This document shows, piece by piece, positions 1-5,374 of a DNA stretch of 8,375 nt. Within the stretch, counting starts at the first letter, position 1, and each line of letters starts with the position of its first letter. Source of the stretch: Pseudomonadota bacterium. Its GTDB lineage: Bacteria > Myxococcota > Bradymonadia > UBA4248. A program made the translations under genes and the position numbers. Location of the stretch: contig JAGACY010000132.1 in assembly GCA_017613855.1 (NCBI GenBank), forward strand, positions 1 through 8,375, read 5' to 3'. Under the pieces are notes generated by a model that had not been told where the DNA came from, did no database searches, and saw only the letters and a list, made by a program, of their open reading frames with translations.

Positions 1-1
1 C

Positions 2-36
2 ACAAAGAAAACCACTTATCTACTTTGAGTAGGATA
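2..36 (-). terminator. Probable terminator of the pfk-mazG-coiled-coil operon
   Basis: Read on the minus strand, the bases 11 to 30 after the stop codon of the small coiled-coil gene form a hairpin. The arms lie at 28-36 and 17-24 and give an 8-bp stem with one bulged G and a three-base loop. A T-rich stretch (GGTTTTCTTT) follows about five bases later. The stem is AT-rich and the T-tract is interrupted and slightly offset, so this is a modest intrinsic terminator. Its position at the end of a three-gene run supports the call. Confidence 0.45.
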
Positions 37-46
37 GCACATTTAT

Positions 47-370
47 TTACTGGAACAAATCGAGATCGAAATCTTCGGGCAATTCATCGCCCAATTGTTC
101 GTCGACGGAATCCTGGATTTCGTTGAGCTGATTTTGAATGGCTGAATGAGAATCCTTGAGCAGCACAAGTGTGGATTTTTTAAGATCACTCAGGCGACAG
201 CGCTGTTCAATGCGCAAATCACGGAGTGTCTTCATAATTTTTCGTTGATTTTCCTGAATTTCAGAGAGCTGAGTCTGAATGGAAAGCATGGCCTCAATGA
301 GTGTCTGAACATCATTCATGGCATTCGTTCTCGTGAGTGCCGTAAGGAGGGAATTTGCATTACCGGCCAT
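47..370 (-). CDS. Small acidic coiled-coil protein, function unknown
   Basis: 107 residues, family not recognised. Residues about 20-60 and 65-92 have a hydrophobic heptad pattern rich in Gln, Glu, Leu and Ile, as expected for a coiled coil. The C-terminus is strongly acidic (ELPEDFDLDLFQ). There is no signal peptide or membrane segment, so it should be cytoplasmic and probably oligomeric. It is the third gene of an operon. Its ATG lies inside the end of mazG, overlapping by 11 bases in another frame, and GGGAGA on the minus strand (376-381), five bases upstream, is a good ribosome binding site that supports this start. The overlap implies translational coupling with mazG. A spurious ORF is unlikely given the binding site, the overlap and the regular heptad pattern. 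It could be a scaffold or small regulator, but nothing in the sequence says which. Confidence 0.75.
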   Translation of the reverse strand: MAGNANSLLTALTRTNAMNDVQTLIEAMLSIQTQLSEIQENQRKIMKTLRDLRIEQRCRLSDLKKSTLVLLKDSHSAIQNQLNEIQDSVDEQLGDELPEDFDLDLFQ

Positions 371-749
371 TGTTTTCTCCCATTTTTACTCGTTTCCAGA
401 CATCTTCAAGTTCATCCGCAGATAAATCCTGCATTTGTCTGCCCATATTCTGAACGTGCTTTTCGAGCGCCCGATAACGGCGTTCAAACTTCATCACTCC
501 CGAAAGGAAAGCACTATCGGAGTCAATTTGCATTTTTCGATTAAAATTGACAAGTGCGAAATAGAGATCGCCGACTTCTTCTTCAATATGCTGCCGATCA
601 GTTCCCTCATTGAGAGCCTGTCGAATTTCGGCGAGTTCCTCCTCCAGTTTGTCGAGCACGTCCCCCGGTTTTTTCCAATCGAATCCGACAGCAGCAGCTT
701 CGGTGGAAATCTCGAGGGCACGTTCTGCGGTGGTTTTGTGCTGGCTCAT
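360..749 (-). CDS. mazG: Single-domain MazG nucleoside triphosphate pyrophosphohydrolase
   Basis: Predicted to hydrolyse (d)NTPs to the monophosphate and pyrophosphate in the cytoplasm, in nucleotide-pool cleaning or stress control. At 129 residues it equals one MazG domain and resembles the C-terminal half of the two-domain E. coli protein. It has the GFDW segment (22-25), the EExxE metal-binding motif (E37, E38, E41), the EExxD motif (E57, E58, D61) followed by LYFALVN, and the family's KFERRYRALE block (87-96). All metal-binding acidic residues are present. The ATG directly follows the phosphofructokinase stop codon, with no gap and in the same frame; no strong ribosome binding site is visible, so translation probably depends on the upstream gene. 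Its end overlaps the next gene by 11 bases. The family is clear, but the natural substrate cannot be read from the sequence. Confidence 0.93.
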   Translation of the reverse strand: MSQHKTTAERALEISTEAAAVGFDWKKPGDVLDKLEEELAEIRQALNEGTDRQHIEEEVGDLYFALVNFNRKMQIDSDSAFLSGVMKFERRYRALEKHVQNMGRQMQDLSADELEDVWKRVKMGENNGR

Positions 750-2114
750 TTAACGCCCGTACTGCCCAAACTGTGCCGGCGGATTGTTGACCATGAGAGG
801 AGGCTGTCCGGTCTGAATAATGACATCGCGCCAGAGATCGCCTTCAGGATCGACGACATTGCGGCGCCCAATCGACAATTTGATGGGAACATGAACGTAA
901 CGGTCATGGATCATCGACATGAGCACTCCGGTTTTTCCGGACATTGCAGCATGAACAGCATTGGCTCCGAGACGCGAACAATAGATCGAGTCATTTGGAT
1001 TAGCCGCACTACCGCGAATGATATAGCTCGGATCGATATATTTGAGATTGATGGGCAGTTTATCGCGCTTAGCGAGTTCTTTAATGCGGTTTTTCAGGAA
1101 CACACCGATATCACTCAGAACTTTATTGCCCGAAGCATCGACATTGCCAAGATCTGCAAGATGGTTCTGTCCGGCGCCTTCGGCAACGAGAATAACGGCA
1201 TGATGACGGCGTTCGAGACGAGCCTTGAGGTTTTCCCAAAGGCTGTTGGGACCTTCGATGTCAAACGGAACTTCGGGAATGAGTACAAAATTCACATCAT
1301 TGGATGCGAGCGCCGTATTGGTTGCAATAAAGCCAGATTCACGGCCCATAACTTTGACGAGACCGACGCCGTTGATGGCGCCACTGGCTTCCACATGGGC
1401 TGCATCGACCACACGGACTGCCTGAGAAACGGCAGTTTCAAAACCAAATGAACGCTGAATAAAGCTCAGGTCATTGTCAATCGTCTTAGGAATACCGATG
1501 ATTGAAATTTTTCGGCCTCTTCTCTGCGCCTCTTCCAAGATGGCCTGTGCACCATGCTGTGTACCGTCACCACCGATGGTAAACAGAATATTGATATTCA
1601 TCTGTTCGATCGAATCCATGATGACATCGGTTTGGGAACCACCTCGCGACGAACCGAGCATCGTGCCGCCATCCTGATGAATGGATGACACAATCTTGGG
1701 ATCGAGGCGAATCGGCTCATAGCCATATTCCGGTAAGAATCCGCAATATCCATAGGGAATACCGAGAATATTGCGAACGCCATACTGATACCACAACGTC
1801 ATCACCAAAGAACGAATCACATCGTTGAGCCCAGGACAAAGGCCGCCACAGGTCACAATACCTGCACAGACTTTCTTGGGATCAAAGTAAATCTTTTCGC
1901 GTGGTCCTGCTTTTTCTATAAGCTGAGTCGCTTCAAATGAAGAGTCAATCCTCTCACATCCCGGGGTGAGGCATTGATCAATATTGTAAATAATCTTCTC
2001 ATCATCGCTCACAAAATTGGCGACGAAATCGTTGATGCGAGTCGAAAGATGAATGGGGGAAGGCACCTTGCACGGGCCAAGTGTTTCAATACTAAAGTCG
2101 AGGAATTCTGACAT
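750..2114 (-). CDS. pfkA: ATP-type 6-phosphofructokinase (plant/trypanosome/spirochaete clade)
   Basis: Phosphorylates fructose 6-phosphate to fructose 1,6-bisphosphate, the committing step of glycolysis. At 454 residues it is longer than the 320-residue E. coli enzyme, with an N-terminal extension of about 80 residues, as in the long clade. Visible motifs are GGLCPG (90-95), GGDGT (181-185), PKTIDND (209-215, with catalytic D213), MGRESGF (257-262), PEVPF (280-284) and the YIDPSYIIRG block (359-368), closely matching plant PFKs. The donor-selecting position after GGD is Gly184, as in ATP users; PPi enzymes have Asp there. Lys210 matches PPi enzymes, but the Gly/Lys pair is known from ATP-using plant and trypanosome PFKs, so ATP is the inferred donor. 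An in-frame TGA lies three codons upstream, making this ATG the first possible start; the binding site is weak. First gene of an operon with mazG. Confidence 0.94.
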   Translation of the reverse strand: MSEFLDFSIETLGPCKVPSPIHLSTRINDFVANFVSDDEKIIYNIDQCLTPGCERIDSSFEATQLIEKAGPREKIYFDPKKVCAGIVTCGGLCPGLNDVIRSLVMTLWYQYGVRNILGIPYGYCGFLPEYGYEPIRLDPKIVSSIHQDGGTMLGSSRGGSQTDVIMDSIEQMNINILFTIGGDGTQHGAQAILEEAQRRGRKISIIGIPKTIDNDLSFIQRSFGFETAVSQAVRVVDAAHVEASGAINGVGLVKVMGRESGFIATNTALASNDVNFVLIPEVPFDIEGPNSLWENLKARLERRHHAVILVAEGAGQNHLADLGNVDASGNKVLSDIGVFLKNRIKELAKRDKLPINLKYIDPSYIIRGSAANPNDSIYCSRLGANAVHAAMSGKTGVLMSMIHDRYVHVPIKLSIGRRNVVDPEGDLWRDVIIQTGQPPLMVNNPPAQFGQYGR

Positions 2115-2185
2115 GGGAACTCACAGCAAAGGGGTAAAAAACATCATAAAAGACCTGCGAGAATCAGATCTTCACCTCAAGCCAT

Positions 2186-2194
2186 ATAATACCA
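2186..2194 (-). promoter_or_regulatory. Candidate extended -10 promoter for pfkA operon
   Basis: Read on the minus strand this is TGGTATTAT, a TGn extended -10 with five of six matches to TATAAT. No good -35 lies at 16-18 bases; TTGAAT is present at a spacing of 14 (2206-2211). Extended -10 promoters often tolerate a poor -35. It would place the transcript start near 2179, giving a leader of about 65 bases before the phosphofructokinase ATG. Confidence 0.45.
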
Positions 2195-2372
2195 AATGAA
2201 GATGGATTCAAACCCTATGTGCATGAACGAAGACGCCAATCCGCAGGAAAAAAGCGCAAGCAAAGAAGCCTGACAATTACCCATTTTTGCCGATAAACAT
2301 AACCATACACTTTGATTCAACATGGAGAAAAAATAAAAAATAGAGGAAATATAAATGGGAATAGAATCCATT

Positions 2373-2400
2373 TTGACATACATTCACAATAGAGATGAAT
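2373..2400 (+). promoter_or_regulatory. Possible promoter for ridA-phaR (-35 only convincing)
   Basis: TTGACA at 2373-2378 is a perfect -35 hexamer. At a 16-base spacing the -10 would be ATGAAT (2395-2400), with only three matches, so the pair is weak. A start near 2407 would leave a leader under 20 bases that still includes the strong ribosome binding site. The TATAAT at 2185-2190 is an alternative that would give a leader of over 200 bases. Confidence 0.3.
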
Positions 2401-2412
2401 GTTCCCTTTAAT

Positions 2413-2419
2413 AGGAGGA
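2413..2419 (+). promoter_or_regulatory. Ribosome binding site of ridA
   Basis: AGGAGGA ends four bases before the ATG at 2424. It is the strongest Shine-Dalgarno match on this side of the window and fixes the ridA start over the out-of-frame ATG at 2399, which has no such site. Confidence 0.85.
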
Positions 2420-2423
2420 ATCG

Positions 2424-2807
2424 ATGGAAAAAGTCATTGTATCTACAGAACTGGCGCCCAAAGCCATTGGGCCCTATTCACAGGCCGTTCGCGTTGGGAA
2501 TCTCGTTTTTTTATCGGGCCAGTTAGGCGCGGATCCACATACCGGCGATCTGAGAGAAGGCATCGTCGCACAAACGCAGCAATCACTCGACAACATCGGT
2601 GCCATCCTAACTTCACTTGGACTCAATTATTCGCATGTTGTTAAAACGACGGTATTTGTCAAAGATCTTGATGATTTTGCCACAGTCAATGAAGTGTACG
2701 GCACCATTTTTAAAGATGCAGCTCCCGCACGCTCATGTGTCGAAGTCAGCCGTCTCCCTAAACGCGCACTCGTCGAAATCGAATGCATAGCCATCTATCC
2801 AGAGTAG
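2424..2807 (+). CDS. ridA: RidA family 2-iminobutanoate/2-iminopropanoate deaminase
   Basis: Hydrolyses reactive enamine/imine intermediates released by PLP enzymes such as threonine dehydratase, giving 2-oxo acids and ammonia and protecting PLP enzymes from damage. At 127 residues it is the normal length for this trimeric cytoplasmic family. Seen in the sequence: GPYSQA (16-21), FLSGQLG (29-35), the PARSCVEV segment (101-108) whose Arg103 corresponds to the substrate-carboxylate-binding arginine of E. coli RidA, and IEIE-like VEIE (117-120) whose Glu120 corresponds to the conserved active-site glutamate. All defining residues of the canonical RidA subgroup are present, so true imine deaminase activity is likely. 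A strong AGGAGGA site supports the start. The next gene starts two bases after the stop, so the two are probably co-transcribed. Confidence 0.95.
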   Translation: MEKVIVSTELAPKAIGPYSQAVRVGNLVFLSGQLGADPHTGDLREGIVAQTQQSLDNIGAILTSLGLNYSHVVKTTVFVKDLDDFATVNEVYGTIFKDAAPARSCVEVSRLPKRALVEIECIAIYPE

Positions 2808-2809
2808 TC

Positions 2810-3403
2810 ATGGATCAGGAAAACAAGAAACCCATTACCATCAAACGCTATTCCAACCGGAAGCTCTACGATACGTCGCAAAGCCGCTATATTACTTTGG
2901 CTGAGCTTGGTGAACTGATTCGCCGCGGGGAGAACATCGAAGTCATCGACAATGAGACCAAAGCGGATCTGACTGAAATGACCTTGACTCAAATACTCAT
3001 TGCACAGCAAAAGCAAAAGCAAAATGGCATTCGCAATCTGGTGCAGACTCAGGCTGAAATCCTTCTGCAGCGCATCAGTGTACCCATGCAGCAAATCCGG
3101 GATGAAGCGCTCCGACAGGTCGAAAAACAAGTCAGCAAGTTTACCAAAAAACAGGAAACACCTGCGAATTCCGATTCTCAAACGCAGAATCCAACCATTT
3201 CCGAAGCGGATGATCACCCTACGCCATCTTTGCTCAACCGCCTGGAATCCCTCCGAGCCAGTTCTGACGAAAAATTGCTGTCCCTTTTGCTCGTACAAAG
3301 ACTGGAACAACTCGAAAGCGAAGTTGCAGAACTCAAGGCTGAGACATCGGAGCTCAAACGCCGGCTGGAACTATTGGAGCGCAAGGACGACGACACTTAT
3401 TAA
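2810..3403 (+). CDS. phaR: PhaR-type polyhydroxyalkanoate regulator DNA-binding domain protein
   Basis: The first 65 residues match the PHB/PHA accumulation regulator DNA-binding domain: IKRYSNRKLYDT (11-22), YITLAELGELIRRGENIEVID (27-47) and the DLTEMTLTQIL block (53-63). In known members this domain binds DNA upstream of polymer or granule genes, or binds the polymer itself. It is followed by a Gln/Lys-rich helical region (64-115), a polar linker rich in Ser, Thr and Pro (116-140) and a C-terminal leucine-heptad coiled coil (155-192), which suggests oligomerisation. The start chosen is ATG 2810, two bases after the ridA stop; the in-frame ATG at 2783 would lie inside ridA and add nine atypical residues. 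No polymer synthase or phasin gene is in the window, so control of PHA is inferred from the domain only; a more general regulator is possible. A heptad repeat begins in its stop codon. Confidence 0.88.
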   Translation: MDQENKKPITIKRYSNRKLYDTSQSRYITLAELGELIRRGENIEVIDNETKADLTEMTLTQILIAQQKQKQNGIRNLVQTQAEILLQRISVPMQQIRDEALRQVEKQVSKFTKKQETPANSDSQTQNPTISEADDHPTPSLLNRLESLRASSDEKLLSLLLVQRLEQLESEVAELKAETSELKRRLELLERKDDDTY

Positions 3404-3443
3404 TGCGGAATGCGGAATGCGGAATGTAGAATGCAGAATGTCC
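3402..3443 (+). repeat. Heptanucleotide tandem repeat starting in the phaR stop codon
   Basis: Six consecutive 7-base units start at the second base of the TAA: AATGCGG three times exactly (3402-3422), then AATGTAG, AATGCAG and AATGTCC. Every unit keeps AATG, and the decay grows with distance from the gene. The array is outside any credible coding region. It resembles in form, though not in sequence, the short tandemly repeated heptamers known from cyanobacteria. Confidence 0.9.
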
Positions 3444-3530
3444 GATTGTTTTCTGAAGCGAATACCAACCACGTCAAATACTTCATAATAACGTGCCCTG
3501 CATGCACTAATGATAAATTGCGAATGAATT

Positions 3531-4853
3531 ATGAACTACACCAAACGCAGACAAACCCTTCGTGCCGCCCTTCCCAAGGGTGATATTCTCATTCTGTCGG
3601 CAGCTTATGCTCCCCGAAATTATGCCGCCAATACGTATCCCTTCCATCAGGATGCGACATTCCGCTATTTTACCGGATTAAAAGATCCCAATGCCGCTCT
3701 TTTGATCGATGATTCCGGCAAAGAGACGCTTTTTATCTCGGTTCCCGATCCCGATGATGTGATATGGACTGGCCCCGTCCCATCCCCCCGGGAACTGGCC
3801 GACCGCGCAGGCATTGCAAATACCGCCGATTATGCAGATTTGGGCAAATATCTTTCACCCAATACCCTTTGGATTGAACCTTACGATTTCCAGCTCAAAC
3901 TGCGACTGGCTTCATGGCTCGGCATTTCGGCCAAAGACCTTACTGTGCGCGCCTCACGCGAACTCGGCCGCGCCATCATTGCACTTCGTTCAATCAAGGA
4001 TGATGACGAAATAGCCGAACTTGACGCAGCCATTGCACTCACACGCCGTATGCTCGCCAATGCCCGTGCCGCCATCGAACCCGGCCGTCTCGAGTCGGAC
4101 ATTCTCGCGGCTTTGCTCGCACCAGCCATCGCTAAAGAGCGCGCCCAGGCTTTTGAACCCATCGTCACAACCCACGGCGAAACGCTCCACAATGAATCCT
4201 ATTGCCACATCATTATGCCAAGTGACATGGTACTCGTCGACTGTGGTGCCGAATCGGTCGAAGGCTATTGTGCCGATATTACGCGGACGTTCCCGGCCGG
4301 TGACAATTTCACAGCGCGCCAGCGCGCCATCTACAATGCGGTTTTGAGCGCCCAAAAAGCCGGCATTGCGCAAACCGCCGTCAAAGGTACATCACAATAC
4401 GATGTACACATGGCCGCCTGCCGGGCACTGACCATCGCACTCCAGGAAATCGGCCTCATGCAAGGCGATATTGAAGAATCACTGGTCATGGGGGCACACG
4501 CGATCTTTATGCCCCACGGCATCGGTCACATGCTCGGCCTTGATGCACATGACATGGAAAACTTCGGCGATGATGTCGGCTATGCCCCGGGAACTTCACG
4601 TTCCACACAATTCGGACTCAACGCACTCCGACTGCACCGCAGGCTCGAACCCGGTTTTGTACTCACCGTCGAACCCGGCTGCTATTTTATCCCGGAACTC
4701 ATCGACCGCTGGCAAGCCACACACCATCTCGAGCAATTCATCAACTACCGCGAACTCGAGAAATACCGTGACAGCCGCGGCATCCGCATCGAAGACGATA
4801 TTCTCATCACCCCGAACGGCAGCCGCATTCTGGGACCGGGCATTGAGAAATAA
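3531..4853 (+). CDS. pepP: Xaa-Pro aminopeptidase, M24B family (PepP-like)
   Basis: Cytoplasmic metallopeptidase that removes an N-terminal residue preceding proline. At 440 residues it is the full length of E. coli PepP. The N-terminal creatinase/AMP-N domain (about 1-155) includes the NTYPFHQDATFRYFTGL segment. The pita-bread catalytic domain (about 165-435) carries all five di-metal ligands: D237, D249, H333 (in HGIGHMLGLDAHD), E381 (in TVEPG) and E421 (in GIRIEDD). H220, H329 and H340 match the other active-site histidines. The first two aspartates are 12 residues apart, one more than in the E. coli enzyme, a variant that also occurs in the family. An in-frame TGA two codons upstream makes this ATG the first possible start; no clear ribosome binding site precedes it. 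No signal peptide. Separated from phaR by 127 bases and convergent with the lipoprotein gene. Confidence 0.94.
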   Translation: MNYTKRRQTLRAALPKGDILILSAAYAPRNYAANTYPFHQDATFRYFTGLKDPNAALLIDDSGKETLFISVPDPDDVIWTGPVPSPRELADRAGIANTADYADLGKYLSPNTLWIEPYDFQLKLRLASWLGISAKDLTVRASRELGRAIIALRSIKDDDEIAELDAAIALTRRMLANARAAIEPGRLESDILAALLAPAIAKERAQAFEPIVTTHGETLHNESYCHIIMPSDMVLVDCGAESVEGYCADITRTFPAGDNFTARQRAIYNAVLSAQKAGIAQTAVKGTSQYDVHMAACRALTIALQEIGLMQGDIEESLVMGAHAIFMPHGIGHMLGLDAHDMENFGDDVGYAPGTSRSTQFGLNALRLHRRLEPGFVLTVEPGCYFIPELIDRWQATHHLEQFINYRELEKYRDSRGIRIEDDILITPNGSRILGPGIEK

Positions 4854-4886
4854 TTAGCAATGTGCAATTCGCAATTCGCAATTAGA
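4852..4886 (+). repeat. Heptanucleotide tandem repeat starting in the pepP stop codon
   Basis: Five 7-base units begin at the second base of the TAA: AATTAGC, AATGTGC, AATTCGC, AATTCGC, AATTAGA. All keep AAT at positions 1-3 and four keep GC at positions 6-7. The phase relative to the stop codon is identical to that of the array after phaR. Confidence 0.85.
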
Positions 4887-4968
4887 GTATTTTCAAGGTT
4901 ATTCCTAAAGAATTAATTTTTTTAGTTTAAGACTTCACCTTTAGTTTTGCATTCCAATTGCACATTGC
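4857..4968. repeat. 13-bp inverted repeat between convergent genes
   Basis: Bases 4857-4869 (GCAATGTGCAATT) are perfectly complementary to 4956-4968. The arms lie inside the two facing heptad arrays and enclose about 86 AT-rich bases, including a run of seven T at 4917-4923. The pair could fold as a long-loop stem in a transcript of either strand and might end transcription from both sides, but the loop is too long for a classical intrinsic terminator. Confidence 0.6.
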
Positions 4969-4973
4969 GCATT
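4953..4973 (-). repeat. Heptanucleotide repeat starting in the PEGA lipoprotein stop codon
   Basis: Read on the minus strand, three units begin at the second base of the TAA stop: AATGCGC, AATGTGC and a degenerate AATTGGA, followed by ATGCAAA. AATGTGC also occurs in the array after pepP. The phase with the stop codon equals that of the other two arrays, but on the opposite strand, so the array follows gene direction and not chromosome direction. Confidence 0.7.
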
Positions 4974-5286
4974 AAAATTCAGCCTGTATCAGCTTCGTCT
5001 TTAGCGTATAGGTATCTCCCGGCTGAATGTATTCGAGCGTCGTCCTGAAGGTGTGATACCCCTCACAAACAATGGCGATCCGACGCGTTCCCGCCTGAAT
5101 CTTAAGCGGAACTTCGGCGGTATTCTGACCGCTGCTCATCGCCACATCGTCGACAATAATAACCGCATCTTTGGGCGTCACATCTACAAACAGCTGAAAA
5201 TCGGCCTCACTCGCAGGCACGTTGACATTCTGCGAACATCCAGCCAGACCTGCAGCCAGCACAAGTATGCCAAGCGTTTTTTTCAC
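4972..5286 (-). CDS. Short PEGA-domain lipoprotein
   Basis: 104 residues. The N-terminus has Lys2-Lys3, a hydrophobic stretch and the lipobox LAGC with lipidated Cys17. Ser at +2 suggests outer-membrane sorting if the Lol rule applies. The mature part (about 30-100) is one PEGA-like beta-strand domain: LFVDVTPKDAVIIVDD, then VPLKIQAGTRRIAIVCEGY and a strand-rich end. PEGA domains are small beta-sandwiches common in surface proteins of many bacteria; they often display or link other domains, and their ligand is usually unknown. Here the domain stands alone. The start is GTG, decided by a strong AAGGAGGA site. It lies 86 bases downstream of the metallo-hydrolase gene on the same strand, with a GC-rich hairpin between them. 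Function is not predictable beyond cell-envelope location. Confidence 0.85.
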   Translation of the reverse strand: MKKTLGILVLAAGLAGCSQNVNVPASEADFQLFVDVTPKDAVIIVDDVAMSSGQNTAEVPLKIQAGTRRIAIVCEGYHTFRTTLEYIQPGDTYTLKTKLIQAEF

Positions 5287-5290
5287 AGGT

Positions 5291-5298
5291 TCCTCCTT
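5291..5298 (-). promoter_or_regulatory. Ribosome binding site of the PEGA lipoprotein, supporting a GTG start
   Basis: Read on the minus strand as AAGGAGGA, four bases before GTG (5284-5286). It justifies the GTG start, which places Lys-Lys at residues 2-3 of the signal peptide. Confidence 0.85.
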
Positions 5299-5339
5299 AT
5301 GATGCGCGGCTTTTGCCTGACGGCAATACGCCCGCGCCC

Positions 5340-5374
5340 GGCACCGCTATCTTCGATACGCGGTGCCATTTTTT
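5340..5374 (+). terminator. GC-rich hairpin with T-tract on the plus strand
   Basis: GGCACCGC (5340-5347) pairs with GCGGTGCC (5360-5367). Inside, TATC pairs with GATA around a three-base loop, leaving one bulged C. On the plus strand six T (5369-5374) follow almost directly, as in an intrinsic terminator. On the minus strand, which carries the flanking genes, the hairpin starts seven bases after the hydrolase stop codon and has no T-tract after it. It could therefore stop antisense transcription, or act as an RNA-stability or attenuation hairpin between hydrolase and lipoprotein. Confidence 0.6.

Larger units (their letters stand above)
2115..2423. other. Divergent intergenic region between pfkA and ridA
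   Basis: These 309 bases separate two divergent operons and hold no convincing protein gene. Visible signals are an extended -10 for pfkA on the minus strand (2186-2194), a perfect TATAAT on the plus strand (2185-2190) almost on top of it, an A-rich tract (2327-2340), a perfect TTGACA at 2373-2378 with only a poor -10 match, and the ridA ribosome binding site. A 25-codon hydrophilic ORF at 2196-2273 is treated as a finding. No strong hairpin or known riboswitch pattern was recognised. Confidence 0.7.

Noticed and set aside
435..1451. 338-codon plus-strand ORF
   Set aside because: It lies antisense to mazG and the phosphofructokinase, both with intact catalytic motifs, and its translation shows no recognisable domain.
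2177..2383. 68-codon hydrophobic minus-strand ORF upstream of pfkA
   Set aside because: No ribosome binding site, rich in Cys, Trp, Phe and Ser as in random AT-rich DNA, and it overlaps promoter signals.
2783..2809. Upstream start for the PhaR-domain protein
   Set aside because: It would overlap ridA by 25 bases and add nine residues unlike the family; ATG 2810, two bases after the ridA stop, fits better.
3402..3443. CRISPR array or mobile-element terminal repeat
   Set aside because: Units are only 7 bp and contiguous with no spacers, and there is no transposase, cas gene or target duplication nearby.
3493..3506. Hairpin upstream of pepP as terminator of ridA-phaR
   Set aside because: Only four GC pairs with a seven-base loop and no T-tract.
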